From: G965215225 sp965215225
Lineage (GTDB): Bacteria; Pseudomonadota; Gammaproteobacteria; CBDBNL01; JAAOII01
Length of the DNA stretch: 64,000 nt
Assembly (NCBI GenBank): GCA_965215225.1
Contig: OZ244039.1
Coordinates: 1,426,001 to 1,490,000, forward strand
Reading direction: 5' to 3'
Position numbers and translations under genes: made by a program. The notes beneath the pieces were generated by a model. The model had not been told where the DNA came from. It made no database searches and worked only from the letters and a program-made list of their open reading frames with translations. Shown here one piece after another: positions 26,417-35,262 of this stretch; the first letter of the stretch is position 1, and each line of letters starts with the position of its first letter.

Positions 26417-27640
26417 ATGATTGAAGTATTCTTAGGGGTTGGTTTCTTTACTTTGATAGTATTGCTACTGGCATTTATCATATTAGGGGCAAGGGCATTT
26501 TTAGTCAGCACTGGCGATGTGAGCATCACTATAAATGGTGATGCAAATAACAAACTAGTAACCGCAGCCGGAGGGAAATTACTACAAACTCTTGCAAATC
26601 ATAACATTTTCCTTTCTTCTGCCTGTGGAGGAGGTGGGACCTGCGCTCAGTGCAAGTGTATTGTTGATGATGGTGGCGGAGCTATCTTACCTGTTGAAGT
26701 AGGTCACTTCACCATGGCCGAGAGAAGAAAAGGCTGGCGCTTGTCCTGTCAGACTCCAGTCAAGCAAGACATGCATATTCAGGTGCCGGAAGAGGTTTTT
26801 GGGGTTAAACAGTGGGATTGTGAAGTGATCTCTAATCACAATGTCGCTACTTTTATTAAAGAATTGGTATTAAGACTACCACCAGGAGAGGAAGTAGCTT
26901 TTAAGGCAGGTGGTTTTATTCAAATGGAAGTTCCTCCCCATGAGGTGCGCTTTAAAGACTTTGATATTGAAGAAGAATTCCGTTCTGATTGGGATAAGTA
27001 TGATCTTTGGCAGCTGGTGTCTAAGGTAGAGGAACCAGTAATTCGCGCCTATTCTATGGCAAATTATCCAGAAGAAAAGGGGATCCTTAAGTTCAATATT
27101 CGTATTGCCACGCCACCTCCAGAGACCAACTACCCTCCCGGTCAAATGTCTTCCTATACATTCAATCTGAAACCAGGTGATAGGCTAAAAATTTTTGGTC
27201 CCTTTGGCGAATTCTTCATTAAGCCCACGAATAGTGAGATGATCTATATTGGTGGAGGAGCAGGAATGGCACCCCTAAGGTCTCATATTTTTGATTTGCT
27301 TAAGCGAACCCATAGTGAGAGAAAGATAAGCTATTGGTATGGCGCTCGTAGCCTTAGAGAACTATTCTATGGTGATGAATTTGATAAATTAGCACAACAA
27401 CACAAGAACTTTTCCTGGCATGTTGCAATGTCTGAGCCTTTGCCAGAAGATAACTGGAAAGGCTATATTGGATTTATTCATCAGGTTGTCTATGAACATT
27501 ACTTAAAAAAACACCCAGCCCCTGAAGATATAGAATACTATTTATGCGGCCCTCCCCTGATGATCTCTGCAGTTCAAGATATGCTCTATAACCTGGGTGT
27601 TGAACAAGAGAACATTGCCTTTGACGACTTTGGCGGCTAG
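26417..27640 (+). CDS. nqrF: Na+-translocating NADH:quinone reductase subunit F
   Basis: 407 residues. NqrF is the NADH-oxidising entry of the pump. It has an N-terminal membrane helix, a ferredoxin-like domain with cysteines in SSACGGGGTCAQCKCIVDDG and LSCQTPV for the 2Fe-2S cluster, an FAD site with IRAYSMANYPEE, and an NADH-binding region with IYIGGGAGMAPLRSHIFDLL and the C-terminal YYLCGPPLMISAV. Complete length. The next gene overlaps its end by 44 bases or starts just inside it. Confidence 0.97.
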   Translation: MIEVFLGVGFFTLIVLLLAFIILGARAFLVSTGDVSITINGDANNKLVTAAGGKLLQTLANHNIFLSSACGGGGTCAQCKCIVDDGGGAILPVEVGHFTMAERRKGWRLSCQTPVKQDMHIQVPEEVFGVKQWDCEVISNHNVATFIKELVLRLPPGEEVAFKAGGFIQMEVPPHEVRFKDFDIEEEFRSDWDKYDLWQLVSKVEEPVIRAYSMANYPEEKGILKFNIRIATPPPETNYPPGQMSSYTFNLKPGDRLKIFGPFGEFFIKPTNSEMIYIGGGAGMAPLRSHIFDLLKRTHSERKISYWYGARSLRELFYGDEFDKLAQQHKNFSWHVAMSEPLPEDNWKGYIGFIHQVVYEHYLKKHPAPEDIEYYLCGPPLMISAVQDMLYNLGVEQENIAFDDFGG

Positions 27641-28295
27641 GTTATTAGGCTTATTCCTCATCCTGTTAACCTCAGCCTTGCATGGAGTTGAACTACAGCC
27701 ATTTGAGTGGCATTATGATGTAGTATATCAGCAGAAAAATCGTGCCTACAATGGCCGCGGGGCTTACAAGCTTGAAATGGATGCTAAGGGCGATTGGTAT
27801 TTTAGCCTTTCAGTCCAAACTCATAATCGTATATTCTCTTCAATAGAGAAGGTCCGTCTTCGGCCAGATGCTGATAATGTAGTAGTTCCTTTAGAGAAGA
27901 AGCGGCGAACAGTAGTCCTTGGTATTCCAACCAATAAGAAAATAGAATTGGATCTTGCCAATGAGCATCCCTATGATGCTTTAACTGTCGTATTAAGATT
28001 ACTATATGATTTACAAATACCACCTGAAGAACACTCAAAATGGAGACTTTGGTTAGCGGAAGAGGGTAGATATCGTAATTTTATCTTGCACAAAGAGGAA
28101 CGCATTCGGATTGCCAATCGGCTCATTGACTGCTATGTGATTAAAATGCAAGAGGGAAAACAAGATAATTCTCTCGTTATTTGGGTGGCGAAACAAGAGA
28201 ACTATATTGTGAAAATGACACGCACGCGTTCAAATGTTAAGATTATAATGGAGACAGTCAGTGTATTAAATGGTAATGATGAGGAATCCATATGA
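27597..28295 (+). CDS. DUF3108-like exported protein
   Basis: Up to 232 residues from GTG 27597; TTG starts at 27615 or slightly later would also fit, giving a signal peptide with RLLGLFLILLTSALHGVEL. After cleavage the sequence LQPFEWHYDVVYQQKNRAYN and VLRLLYDLQ followed by VIWVAKQENYIVKM resembles DUF3108 proteins, periplasmic beta-rich proteins of unknown role often encoded beside unrelated housekeeping genes. It overlaps nqrF and, at ATGA, msrB, so the three are translated together. Confidence 0.65.
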   Translation: MLNKRTLPLTTLAARLLGLFLILLTSALHGVELQPFEWHYDVVYQQKNRAYNGRGAYKLEMDAKGDWYFSLSVQTHNRIFSSIEKVRLRPDADNVVVPLEKKRRTVVLGIPTNKKIELDLANEHPYDALTVVLRLLYDLQIPPEEHSKWRLWLAEEGRYRNFILHKEERIRIANRLIDCYVIKMQEGKQDNSLVIWVAKQENYIVKMTRTRSNVKIIMETVSVLNGNDEESI

Positions 28296-28861
28296 AGATG
28301 AAGTATCTAATCTATCCTATTTTAGGAGTTTTTATTGTTATAAGTATGAGTGCTCAAGCTGAAACAAGAATAATCAAGTGGCTAGGAAAGCCTTTGACTC
28401 AACTGGGTAAAGAATATCCTATCCAACACTCAGAACAAGAATGGCGGCAACAGCTATCCAATTTTGAGTTTAACATTTTGCGTGAGAGCGGAACTGAGTA
28501 TGCTTTCAGCGGTAAATTAAATAAGGAGAAGCGAGAAGGGATCTACTATTCAAGAGCCACCGGCCAACCTCTTTTTAGTTCGGCCGCCAAATATGATTCA
28601 AGAACTGGATGGCCAAGTTTTTGGCAACCTATTAGCGATGATGCTATTGATTATTATGCGGATCGCAGCTTTTTTATGCTAAGAGTAGAAGTTGTCGATA
28701 GTTCAAGTGGTTCTCACCTGGGTCATGTTTTCAATGATGGCCCGCCTCCTACTGGACTACGTTATTGCATCAATTCGGCAGCCTTAATTTTTGTCGCGGA
28801 AGGTGAAGACCCGCCCCAGGTGGTTAAAACCTATTTAGAAAGATACGGCTCGAAGACTTAA
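28292..28861 (+). CDS. msrB: exported peptide-methionine (R)-S-oxide reductase
   Basis: 189 residues with a signal peptide (YLIYPILGVFIVISMSAQAE), so it acts in the periplasm. It reduces methionine-R-sulfoxide in damaged proteins. GIYYSRATGQPLFSSAAKYD, GWPSFWQPI, RSFFMLRVEVVDSSSGSHLG and GLRYCINSAALIF show the MsrB fold with the catalytic Cys of RYCIN. The two CxxC zinc-binding pairs of standard MsrB are missing (YYSRATGQ replaces the first pair), so this is a zinc-free form. Its stop overlaps that of convergent argB in TTAA. Confidence 0.93.
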   Translation: MKMKYLIYPILGVFIVISMSAQAETRIIKWLGKPLTQLGKEYPIQHSEQEWRQQLSNFEFNILRESGTEYAFSGKLNKEKREGIYYSRATGQPLFSSAAKYDSRTGWPSFWQPISDDAIDYYADRSFFMLRVEVVDSSSGSHLGHVFNDGPPPTGLRYCINSAALIFVAEGEDPPQVVKTYLERYGSKT

Positions 28862-29730
28862 TCTCGCACAACGAGAGTGCCAATTTCTTCATTTTTTAGC
28901 GAACGATAGACAAAATAGGGTTTGGCCCCATTAACAATCTGGGCATTCTTTACTCCTTTATAAATAGCTGCCATAATTGATTGGGTTTTGGGTATCATGC
29001 CTGAACTTATAGTGCCATCGGTTTGCAGCTCTTCTAGTTTAGCCGGCCCGATTGTGACTATCCGATTTCCCTTAGCATCAAGGATACCGTCTTCATCAGT
29101 AATATAGATTAGTTTGGCTGCTTTCATAGCTATGGCTACTGAGGCAGCAGCCCAATCGGCATTGATGTTATAACTTTGTTTGTTCTGGCTGCCTATTGGT
29201 GGTAAGACGAGAATAGGATGGGCTTTTAGAGCCCTGGTTAATTTCGTCACATCTACTTTGACAACCTTGCCAACTCTGCCTAGTAAAGGGTTGAGAGGTT
29301 CAGACTGAAGAATGGCACGACTATCCAAACCTAAAGGGGTTTTGTCGTTCTTGCCATAATGGCTACAGCAGAGATTAAGTTCTTCTACTATCTGAGGATT
29401 GACTTGATGGATGAGAACCTGTTCGCTAATTTTCATTGTTGCATCATCGGTAATTCTTAAGCCTTGATGGAACTTGGCTTTTAGGCCAGCCACTCTTAGA
29501 GCCTTAGTAATTTGATGACCGCCGCCATGAACTAAAATAAAAGAGACTCCTTGACAGGCAAGAAAGACTAGCTGACAATAGAGTGCATATCTATGTTGCT
29601 CGTTTAACATTGCACTACCGCCATATTTAATAATAACTGGTGACGGCAAGGCAATAAGGGGAAGCTTTTCAAGCTTGTCAAAATATTCTTTCATTTTGAT
29701 GTCAAGCCTGGCTCCTGCTGTTAAGTTCAA
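28858..29730 (-). CDS. argB: acetylglutamate kinase
   Basis: 290 residues. Phosphorylates N-acetylglutamate, the second step of arginine synthesis. VIIKYGGSAML, FILVHGGGHQITKAL, NINADWAAASVAIAMKAAKL and IYITDEDGILDA are ArgB motifs; GTISSGMIPKTQSI is the nucleotide-binding lid. The start at 29730 overlaps the algC stop as ATGA; MKEYF at 29694 is the alternative. The algC-argB order is conserved in Pseudomonas and relatives. Confidence 0.96.
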   Translation of the reverse strand: MNLTAGARLDIKMKEYFDKLEKLPLIALPSPVIIKYGGSAMLNEQHRYALYCQLVFLACQGVSFILVHGGGHQITKALRVAGLKAKFHQGLRITDDATMKISEQVLIHQVNPQIVEELNLCCSHYGKNDKTPLGLDSRAILQSEPLNPLLGRVGKVVKVDVTKLTRALKAHPILVLPPIGSQNKQSYNINADWAAASVAIAMKAAKLIYITDEDGILDAKGNRIVTIGPAKLEELQTDGTISSGMIPKTQSIMAAIYKGVKNAQIVNGAKPYFVYRSLKNEEIGTLVVRD

Positions 29731-31106
29731 AATGGCAACTCTAGCTTAGGTGAGATCCTATGTAGCTGTTTATGGAAGATGGACTTTATATTTTGGAGAG
29801 TCTCTTCATCTTCTGCTTCAAAGCGAAGGACCAAGACTGGATTCGTATTAGAGGCGCGCACTAGACCCCAGCCATTATCATATTCTGCTCTTAAACCATC
29901 TATAGTTGAAATATTCTTTGTCTTAAAATCTGCCTCTTTGCTCAATCGTTCAATGATGGTGAATTTTTCTTTCTCACTCTTAAGAGGCACATTGATTTCA
30001 GGGGTGCTAAAGGTCTGAGGATAACGAGCAAATAGTTCTTCAAGGGTCAAATTTGAGCTATCCAGAATCTGTAACAAGCGAACCGCAGCTAAGAATGCGT
30101 CATCACTGCCGCACCAATTTTCGGCAAAGAAGATATGACCGCTCATCTCTCCGCCCAATAGGGCTCGTGTTTCCTTCATCTTTCTCTTTATTAGCGAATG
30201 GCCAGTCTTCCACATAAGTGGATGACCCTTGTGCTTATGAATATGGTGAGGAAGTAGAAAAGAGCACTTCACATCGTAGATAATAGTGGCGCCGGTATGA
30301 CGAGCTAGAAGATCCTCAGCAAATAGCATGAGCAGTCTATCAGGGAAAATAATCTGCCCCTTATTATTGACCAGACCCAGCCGATCGCCATCACCATCAA
30401 AAGCATATCCTAGATCCGCTTTATGTTTGTTGATCTCGGCTTGGAGGTCAACTAGATTAGCTGGATTGCCCGGGTCTGGGTGGTGATTGGGGAAGCTACC
30501 ATCTACGTCACAATAAAGCTCAATAAGGTCAACACCGAGTTTTCTGAATAATGGCGAAGCGCAAATACCAGCAACCCCATTACCACAATCTAGTACCAAT
30601 TTATAAGAATCCTTAAGTTGAACCGCTTTAGTTAAAGCACTAAGATAGCTAGGAAGAAAATCAAGTTCTTCGCTTTTGCCTTGACCACTTATAAACTGCT
30701 CTTCACACATTCGCTGATAGAGCATTTGGATTTCATCTAGTGCTAGGGTCTTATCAGCCATCATCATCTTACAGCCATTGTATTGAGGAGGGTTGTGGCT
30801 ACCAGTAATCATTATGCCGCCATCCATATTAAGACAAGAAACTGCATAGTAAAGACATGGGGTAGGGACTCTGCCAATACTAGTGATTGTCAATCCCGTT
30901 TGTTTTAGTCCAGCTATCAAAGCAGCTGCAAACTCTTCGCTGGTCTGCCGGCCATCATATCCCACTACAATGGTTTGAAGCCCTTGGGCTTTCATCTCAC
31001 TACCATAGGCTCGACCAAGAAGTTCGAAAAAAGAACAATCCAGCTGTTGATCTACTATGCCACGAATATCATAAGCGCGAAAAACTTCTTGTGAAAGTGC
31101 TATCAT
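29727..31106 (-). CDS. algC: phosphomannomutase/phosphoglucomutase
   Basis: 459 residues, the AlgC size. Interconverts hexose 1- and 6-phosphates for polysaccharide and LPS precursors. FRAYDIRGIVD, the active serine in MITGSHNPPQYNGCKM, the metal-binding DGDGDRLG in AFDGDGDRLGLVN, the sugar-binding GGEMSGHIFF, and the phosphate-binding RASNTNPVLVLRFEA are all present. Upstream of and coupled to argB. Confidence 0.95.
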   Translation of the reverse strand: MIALSQEVFRAYDIRGIVDQQLDCSFFELLGRAYGSEMKAQGLQTIVVGYDGRQTSEEFAAALIAGLKQTGLTITSIGRVPTPCLYYAVSCLNMDGGIMITGSHNPPQYNGCKMMMADKTLALDEIQMLYQRMCEEQFISGQGKSEELDFLPSYLSALTKAVQLKDSYKLVLDCGNGVAGICASPLFRKLGVDLIELYCDVDGSFPNHHPDPGNPANLVDLQAEINKHKADLGYAFDGDGDRLGLVNNKGQIIFPDRLLMLFAEDLLARHTGATIIYDVKCSFLLPHHIHKHKGHPLMWKTGHSLIKRKMKETRALLGGEMSGHIFFAENWCGSDDAFLAAVRLLQILDSSNLTLEELFARYPQTFSTPEINVPLKSEKEKFTIIERLSKEADFKTKNISTIDGLRAEYDNGWGLVRASNTNPVLVLRFEAEDEETLQNIKSIFHKQLHRISPKLELPF

Positions 31107-31163
31107 AATTTCATTATAGGAAGCTTATAGAAAGCCCGACAGTAAATATCAGAGCAAGAGACT

Positions 31164-32246
31164 TTATTTCAAGGTGCGATAGGCGTTAATACTAGTATGT
31201 AGAAAGTCGCGCCAAGACGGCGGCTGGTGGCCGGCAGCTAGATTGGCCGCTGCGATCTTGACTGCCAAGCGAAAATAGCCAAAGAGCATTTTATAACCTT
31301 GCCATATTGAGTTGGCTGGGTCATACATATCAATCGGTTCACCAAACAAGCCATTCAATTCTATTATCTTAAAATCCTCACCGCGCTTTAACTTTTCCTT
31401 ATCCTTACTTATGATGTCATAACGACCAAGATAAAACCCCGAATAGTTCTGGCTGATCCTATCTATCCGACTAGTTAGTTCCTGGCTAATCAAGTGATTG
31501 GCGGCGCGAAAGATTGCCCCGCGCGAATGGGTTCCCAATGGATTTAATCTCATAACTTCTCCAGCTGGTAGTATCTTGGCAAGCTGTTCTTTATGCACAT
31601 TAAAATGAATATGAAATAGCAGACAGGCCCGCTCATGGGAGAGAATTAAATGTTTCAAGTTGTCTTTGCCATTGCCAGTAATATAGATAGGTTCCTTATA
31701 ACCAACTGAAATTACTTGACCTTGACGAGCATTAGGCAAACGAACATAGAAAACACCATACTCATCACCGGCAATATATTCTTGCGCCATATAGTCGGCG
31801 GTTGGAGCTGATATCTTAACAAAGGCTTCTTTGAGTTGTTCAAGATTATGGACTATATGGACATCAGCCCCCCTAAATCCCATTTGCGGTTTAATAACTA
31901 AAGGGAACTTAACTCCTTGCTGATTGATGAACTTTTGTGTTATAGATAACCACTGTTGTTTTTGCTGATAGGGAAGGGAACAAAAGCGAGCAACATAGGA
32001 AAAGTCATTATTGGCTAGCTTAGTTAGTTCCGCTACCTTAGGTGTTTGATAGGTATCCTCAGCTGGTGTGCCGGGATTGACAATAGACAATAGACCTAGG
32101 GATCTATAGGGCAAGCATAGAAAGATATAGTAAATAAAAGCGGGAAAATAGAAAACGGAAGTTGGCCAGAATTCATAACGGGTAAGCCTCATCCAACGAA
32201 TATATAAGAGTCGCCTTCTTTCATACTTTAATGAGAACCACATCAA
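31164..32246 (-). CDS. ATP-grasp domain protein, ligase of unknown substrate
   Basis: 360 residues. The N-terminus has a short hydrophobic stretch with LTRYEFWPTSVFYFPAFIYY. The ATP-grasp part includes FPLVIKPQMGFRGADVHIV (ATP-binding Lys and glycine-rich loop), DYMAQEYIAGDEYGVFYVR and, for the metal-binding end, FKIIELNGLFGEPIDMYDP. It resembles D-alanine ligase-like or RimK-like proteins and should form an amide or ester bond using ATP. It is the last gene of a tight three-gene unit with two OlsB-like acyltransferases (4-base overlap), suggesting that it makes or modifies the acyl acceptor. Substrate unknown. Confidence 0.7.
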   Translation of the reverse strand: MMWFSLKYERRRLLYIRWMRLTRYEFWPTSVFYFPAFIYYIFLCLPYRSLGLLSIVNPGTPAEDTYQTPKVAELTKLANNDFSYVARFCSLPYQQKQQWLSITQKFINQQGVKFPLVIKPQMGFRGADVHIVHNLEQLKEAFVKISAPTADYMAQEYIAGDEYGVFYVRLPNARQGQVISVGYKEPIYITGNGKDNLKHLILSHERACLLFHIHFNVHKEQLAKILPAGEVMRLNPLGTHSRGAIFRAANHLISQELTSRIDRISQNYSGFYLGRYDIISKDKEKLKRGEDFKIIELNGLFGEPIDMYDPANSIWQGYKMLFGYFRLAVKIAAANLAAGHQPPSWRDFLHTSINAYRTLK

Positions 32247-33034
32247 AAGATACGCGGCTTGTCGCCTAAGAACATCTTATGATAGGCATCTGATACACAA
32301 TGAGCGTCATAGATTATTAAAAGTTCTATTGCCAAGAAACGGGTATTTAAGCAGGGTTCGCTACATATCTGGCACTTAAAACGCAAATAACGATTTAATA
32401 ATGAAGGAATAGTAGTCTTCTTTGCTGGGGAGATATTCTTATCACACTCATAGCGAAATTCAGGCAAGGCTTTGAGTTTAATGCTCTTATGATACACATC
32501 CATATCTTTTATTTTTTCAAGAATTGCCCTGGCCTCGGCAGGGTTTTCATAATTAGCGACAAAGCTAGAACCAAAAAAGTAGCGTAACTTATTTTGATAG
32601 AGAAGAGATGCCAAACCTTTCCAAAGTAAAAAGAATACCTTGCTATGGCGGTAAGACTTATGAATAGATGCGCGCGCAACTTCAAGACTATGTTTTTGCA
32701 CCTTCAATGGAAATCCGTTAAAATCAAATCTGCCAGCAGTGGCGAAGCCGTGACCGGCTTTTGCCATCTTATAGTTTTGTACTCTATAGGTAGCTATAAT
32801 CCTATTGATGTCTTTGTTGATGATGATTAAGTGAGCATTTTGTCTATCATAGTCATCATAGTCAATCTTATCTTTGGCTACTTGTAGATTTGATACCTCA
32901 CTAAAGACATCAAACCTTAGCTGACAAACTTCTTCTAGTTCTGCTTCGCTATCTAATAGTTTAACGACAAATTTGGCGTCATCTATAATGGGATTAACAG
33001 CTTTTAAGCCATGAGCAAATGGATTTTTCTTCAT
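32243..33034 (-). CDS. OlsB/hemolysin-like GNAT acyltransferase, paralogue 2
   Basis: 263 residues. VCQLRFDVFSEVSNLQ, HLIIINKDINRIIATYRVQN, FDFNGFPLKVQKHSLEVARA, KVFFLLWKGLASLLYQNKLR and YFFGSSFVANY follow the family of GNAT-fold acyl-ACP-dependent N-acyltransferases (Acetyltransf_5; OlsB makes lyso-ornithine lipid; similar enzymes accompany exosortase systems). The C-terminus has KCQICSEPCLNTRFLAIELL, with cysteine pairs shared with paralogue 1. It starts one base after paralogue 1 ends. Probably acylates an amino group at the membrane; the acceptor is unknown. Confidence 0.7.
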   Translation of the reverse strand: MKKNPFAHGLKAVNPIIDDAKFVVKLLDSEAELEEVCQLRFDVFSEVSNLQVAKDKIDYDDYDRQNAHLIIINKDINRIIATYRVQNYKMAKAGHGFATAGRFDFNGFPLKVQKHSLEVARASIHKSYRHSKVFFLLWKGLASLLYQNKLRYFFGSSFVANYENPAEARAILEKIKDMDVYHKSIKLKALPEFRYECDKNISPAKKTTIPSLLNRYLRFKCQICSEPCLNTRFLAIELLIIYDAHCVSDAYHKMFLGDKPRIF

Positions 33035-33035
33035 A

Positions 33036-33836
33036 TCAATAAAAGAGATTCTTTCTATCGCCTAAGAACATTTTATAATGTCTTTTTGAAACGGATTTCG
33101 CATCATAGATAGTAAGGAAATCAATTGCTTGAATTCCTTGTTCCCTACTAGGAGCGCTGCATACATAGCACTTAAAACGCAAGTAGAGATTGAATAGAGA
33201 AGGTAATGTCACCTTAGTAATATCTACCTGTTTATCCTTATAAGTGCATTCAAAACCTGGATTTGCCTTGACATATATTTCATTATGATAAGCATCCATA
33301 GTTTGTAATAGCTTTACCAACCCATTGGCATCTTGATTATTAGTGCTGGGTACTGAACTACAGCCAAAGAAATAGCGCAATCGGTTTTCATAAAGAAGTA
33401 TTGCCAAGCCTCGCCATAGGAAATGGAAGACTTTGGAGTTGCGAAATTCTTTAGCAATACAAGCACGACTCACTTCTAGTCCTTGCTGTTGAATTTCTAA
33501 AGGGAACTGAGCAAAATCGAATAGATCAGCACTAAAAAAACCAATTCCTGTTTGTGCCATAGCATAGTTTTGGACTCTATAGGTAGCTATAATTTTGTTT
33601 GCTTTTTTACTTATCACTATTAGATGAAGAAATTGTTCATCATATCTGTCCTTATCTTGTTTGTTAAGGCTTGAGGAATCATTTCCTATTCTCATCTCTA
33701 AATTAAACACTTCGTGACGGAGCCTATAAACAGTTTCGAGTTCTTCTTTTGTTTCGGCAATCTTAACAACCCAGTTATCATCTTCATCTATTGGCTGAGG
33801 AATAAAAATATTGTTTGTTACTGCTATTTGCTCCAT
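33036..33836 (-). CDS. OlsB/hemolysin-like GNAT acyltransferase, paralogue 1
   Basis: 266 residues, clearly related to the next gene (VYRLRHEVFNLEMRIGN, IIATYRVQNYAMAQTGIGFF, EVSRACIAKEFRNSKVFHFL, RYFFGCSSVPS, KCYVCSAPSREQGIQAIDFL). The presence of two such enzymes in tandem suggests either different acceptors or different acyl donors. It begins a three-gene unit with paralogue 2 and the ATP-grasp gene, divergent from the LPP20 lipoprotein gene. Confidence 0.7.
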   Translation of the reverse strand: MEQIAVTNNIFIPQPIDEDDNWVVKIAETKEELETVYRLRHEVFNLEMRIGNDSSSLNKQDKDRYDEQFLHLIVISKKANKIIATYRVQNYAMAQTGIGFFSADLFDFAQFPLEIQQQGLEVSRACIAKEFRNSKVFHFLWRGLAILLYENRLRYFFGCSSVPSTNNQDANGLVKLLQTMDAYHNEIYVKANPGFECTYKDKQVDITKVTLPSLFNLYLRFKCYVCSAPSREQGIQAIDFLTIYDAKSVSKRHYKMFLGDRKNLFY

Positions 33837-33903
33837 TTAACCTAGAAATATTGAATAAATGAACTATAATTTTCTTTATTATATGTAATTTATAATTAAA
33901 AAT

Positions 33904-34515
33904 ATGAAAACATTTTTTTTATACTTTTATCTGCTTTTTTTGACCTTGGTCGTTGTTAGCTGCGCTGGTCGCACTGATAGAGAAGAAGTTAAGGTTGAGG
34001 ATATTCAAGACATAGATGAATGCTTCTTCCCTGATAGTCCCGGTGATAAGGCGCCTCTTTGGGTATGTGGAGCGCCGATTGAAGGACTGGCTCTTTACGG
34101 AGTGGGAATTGCCGAAAAATCTGATGCGGGCTTTTCCTTTATGCGCCAGCTGGCTGCTACTGATGGGAGAACTCTTCTTGCTCAAGAAATGCAGGTCGAA
34201 CTTCAAAATATGGTAAGTTCTTATGTTGAAACTACTGGGCAAGGCGATACTGAGACAGTAGATAGAGTCAATACTGTAGTCACTAAACAGATTACATCTG
34301 AGACCCTACAGGGCGCACGGGTGATTCGTTATCTTACTAGCCCTAAGGAGACTCTTTATGTGTTAGTGGGTATGGACGAAGGTTCGGTGCGTAGTAACGC
34401 TAGAGATGCGGTATCAAGTAGCATACGTGATGACAATGCTGCTTGGCAACAACTAAGAGCGCAACAAGGACATGAAGAATTAGCAAAAGCTATAGCGGAT
34501 CAGCCTCTTAGATAG
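33904..34515 (+). CDS. LPP20-like outer-membrane lipoprotein
   Basis: 203 residues with a lipoprotein signal (lipobox VVSC at residues 17-20). PLWVCGAPIEGLALYGVGIA, MRQLAATDGRTLLAQEM, QGDTETVDRV and TLYVLVGMDEG match the LPP20 lipoprotein family, of unknown function. The coding end and stop are followed by a short tandem repeat, TTAGATAGAGCTTGTT twice. It stands alone between the acyltransferase unit and the iron transporter. Confidence 0.75.
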   Translation: MKTFFLYFYLLFLTLVVVSCAGRTDREEVKVEDIQDIDECFFPDSPGDKAPLWVCGAPIEGLALYGVGIAEKSDAGFSFMRQLAATDGRTLLAQEMQVELQNMVSSYVETTGQGDTETVDRVNTVVTKQITSETLQGARVIRYLTSPKETLYVLVGMDEGSVRSNARDAVSSSIRDDNAAWQQLRAQQGHEELAKAIADQPLR

Positions 34516-34566
34516 AGCTTGTTTAGATAGAGCTTGTTGTTCTTGCCCAGGTAGGTTTTTCTATCT

Positions 34567-35262
34567 ATGTTAATAATAGATAGGATAAGTTTAGCTCAAA
34601 ACTCACATCCTATTCTCACTGAGTTGAGCTTGGATCTTCCGCAGGGAGAAATTGGGGTGGTAATGGGTAAGAGTGGTGCGGGAAAGAGTACGCTTCTGAA
34701 TGCTATTGCGGGATTTATTCCCATTACTACTGGCGCTATATGTTTTGGCGATCATATCTTGTCCACTTCAGACTATATTCGACCGCCAGAAAAACGCCAA
34801 ATAGGTATGGTGTTTCAAGATTATGCGCTCTTTCCCCATCTTAACTCACGCGCCAATGTTCTCTTTGGTGTCCGCCATCTTAATAGATCTATAAAACAAG
34901 CGAGATTAGACGAAGTAGTTGAGCTTACTCATATAGAGAAATTTCTCAACAAGTATCCTCATGACCTTTCCGGTGGAGAGCAACAACGAGTTGCTATAGC
35001 CCGCACTCTTATCACTCATACAGATATCATGCTGTTTGACGAGCCTTTTTCTAATTTAGATGCTGACCTAAGACGCAGTCTTTCATTTGGGGTGCGCTCA
35101 TTTTTGAAGGAGCGCAAAATTACTGCACTGGTAGTTAGTCACGACCGGGTAGAGGGACTGAATATTTGTGATAGGGTTGGTAATCTCGATAGGGGTATGA
35201 TGGAGAAGTGGATGGACAAGCGCGATTTGGAACCAGATCCAGCCCATATTTTTCCAGTTTAG
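34567..35262 (+). CDS. fbpC: iron(III)-type ABC transporter ATPase, short form
   Basis: 231 residues. Walker A is GKSGAGKST, the signature is LSGGEQQRVAIARTL, Walker B is IMLFDEPFSNLDADL, and VVSHDRVEGL gives the H-loop. The sequence MVFQDYALFPHLNSRANVLFGV is typical of FbpC/PotA-type ATPases. These usually have about 350 residues with a C-terminal TOBE regulatory domain, which is missing here. It couples ATP hydrolysis to iron import with FbpA/FbpB, encoded convergently next door. Its stop overlaps the fbpB stop. Confidence 0.82.
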   Translation: MLIIDRISLAQNSHPILTELSLDLPQGEIGVVMGKSGAGKSTLLNAIAGFIPITTGAICFGDHILSTSDYIRPPEKRQIGMVFQDYALFPHLNSRANVLFGVRHLNRSIKQARLDEVVELTHIEKFLNKYPHDLSGGEQQRVAIARTLITHTDIMLFDEPFSNLDADLRRSLSFGVRSFLKERKITALVVSHDRVEGLNICDRVGNLDRGMMEKWMDKRDLEPDPAHIFPV

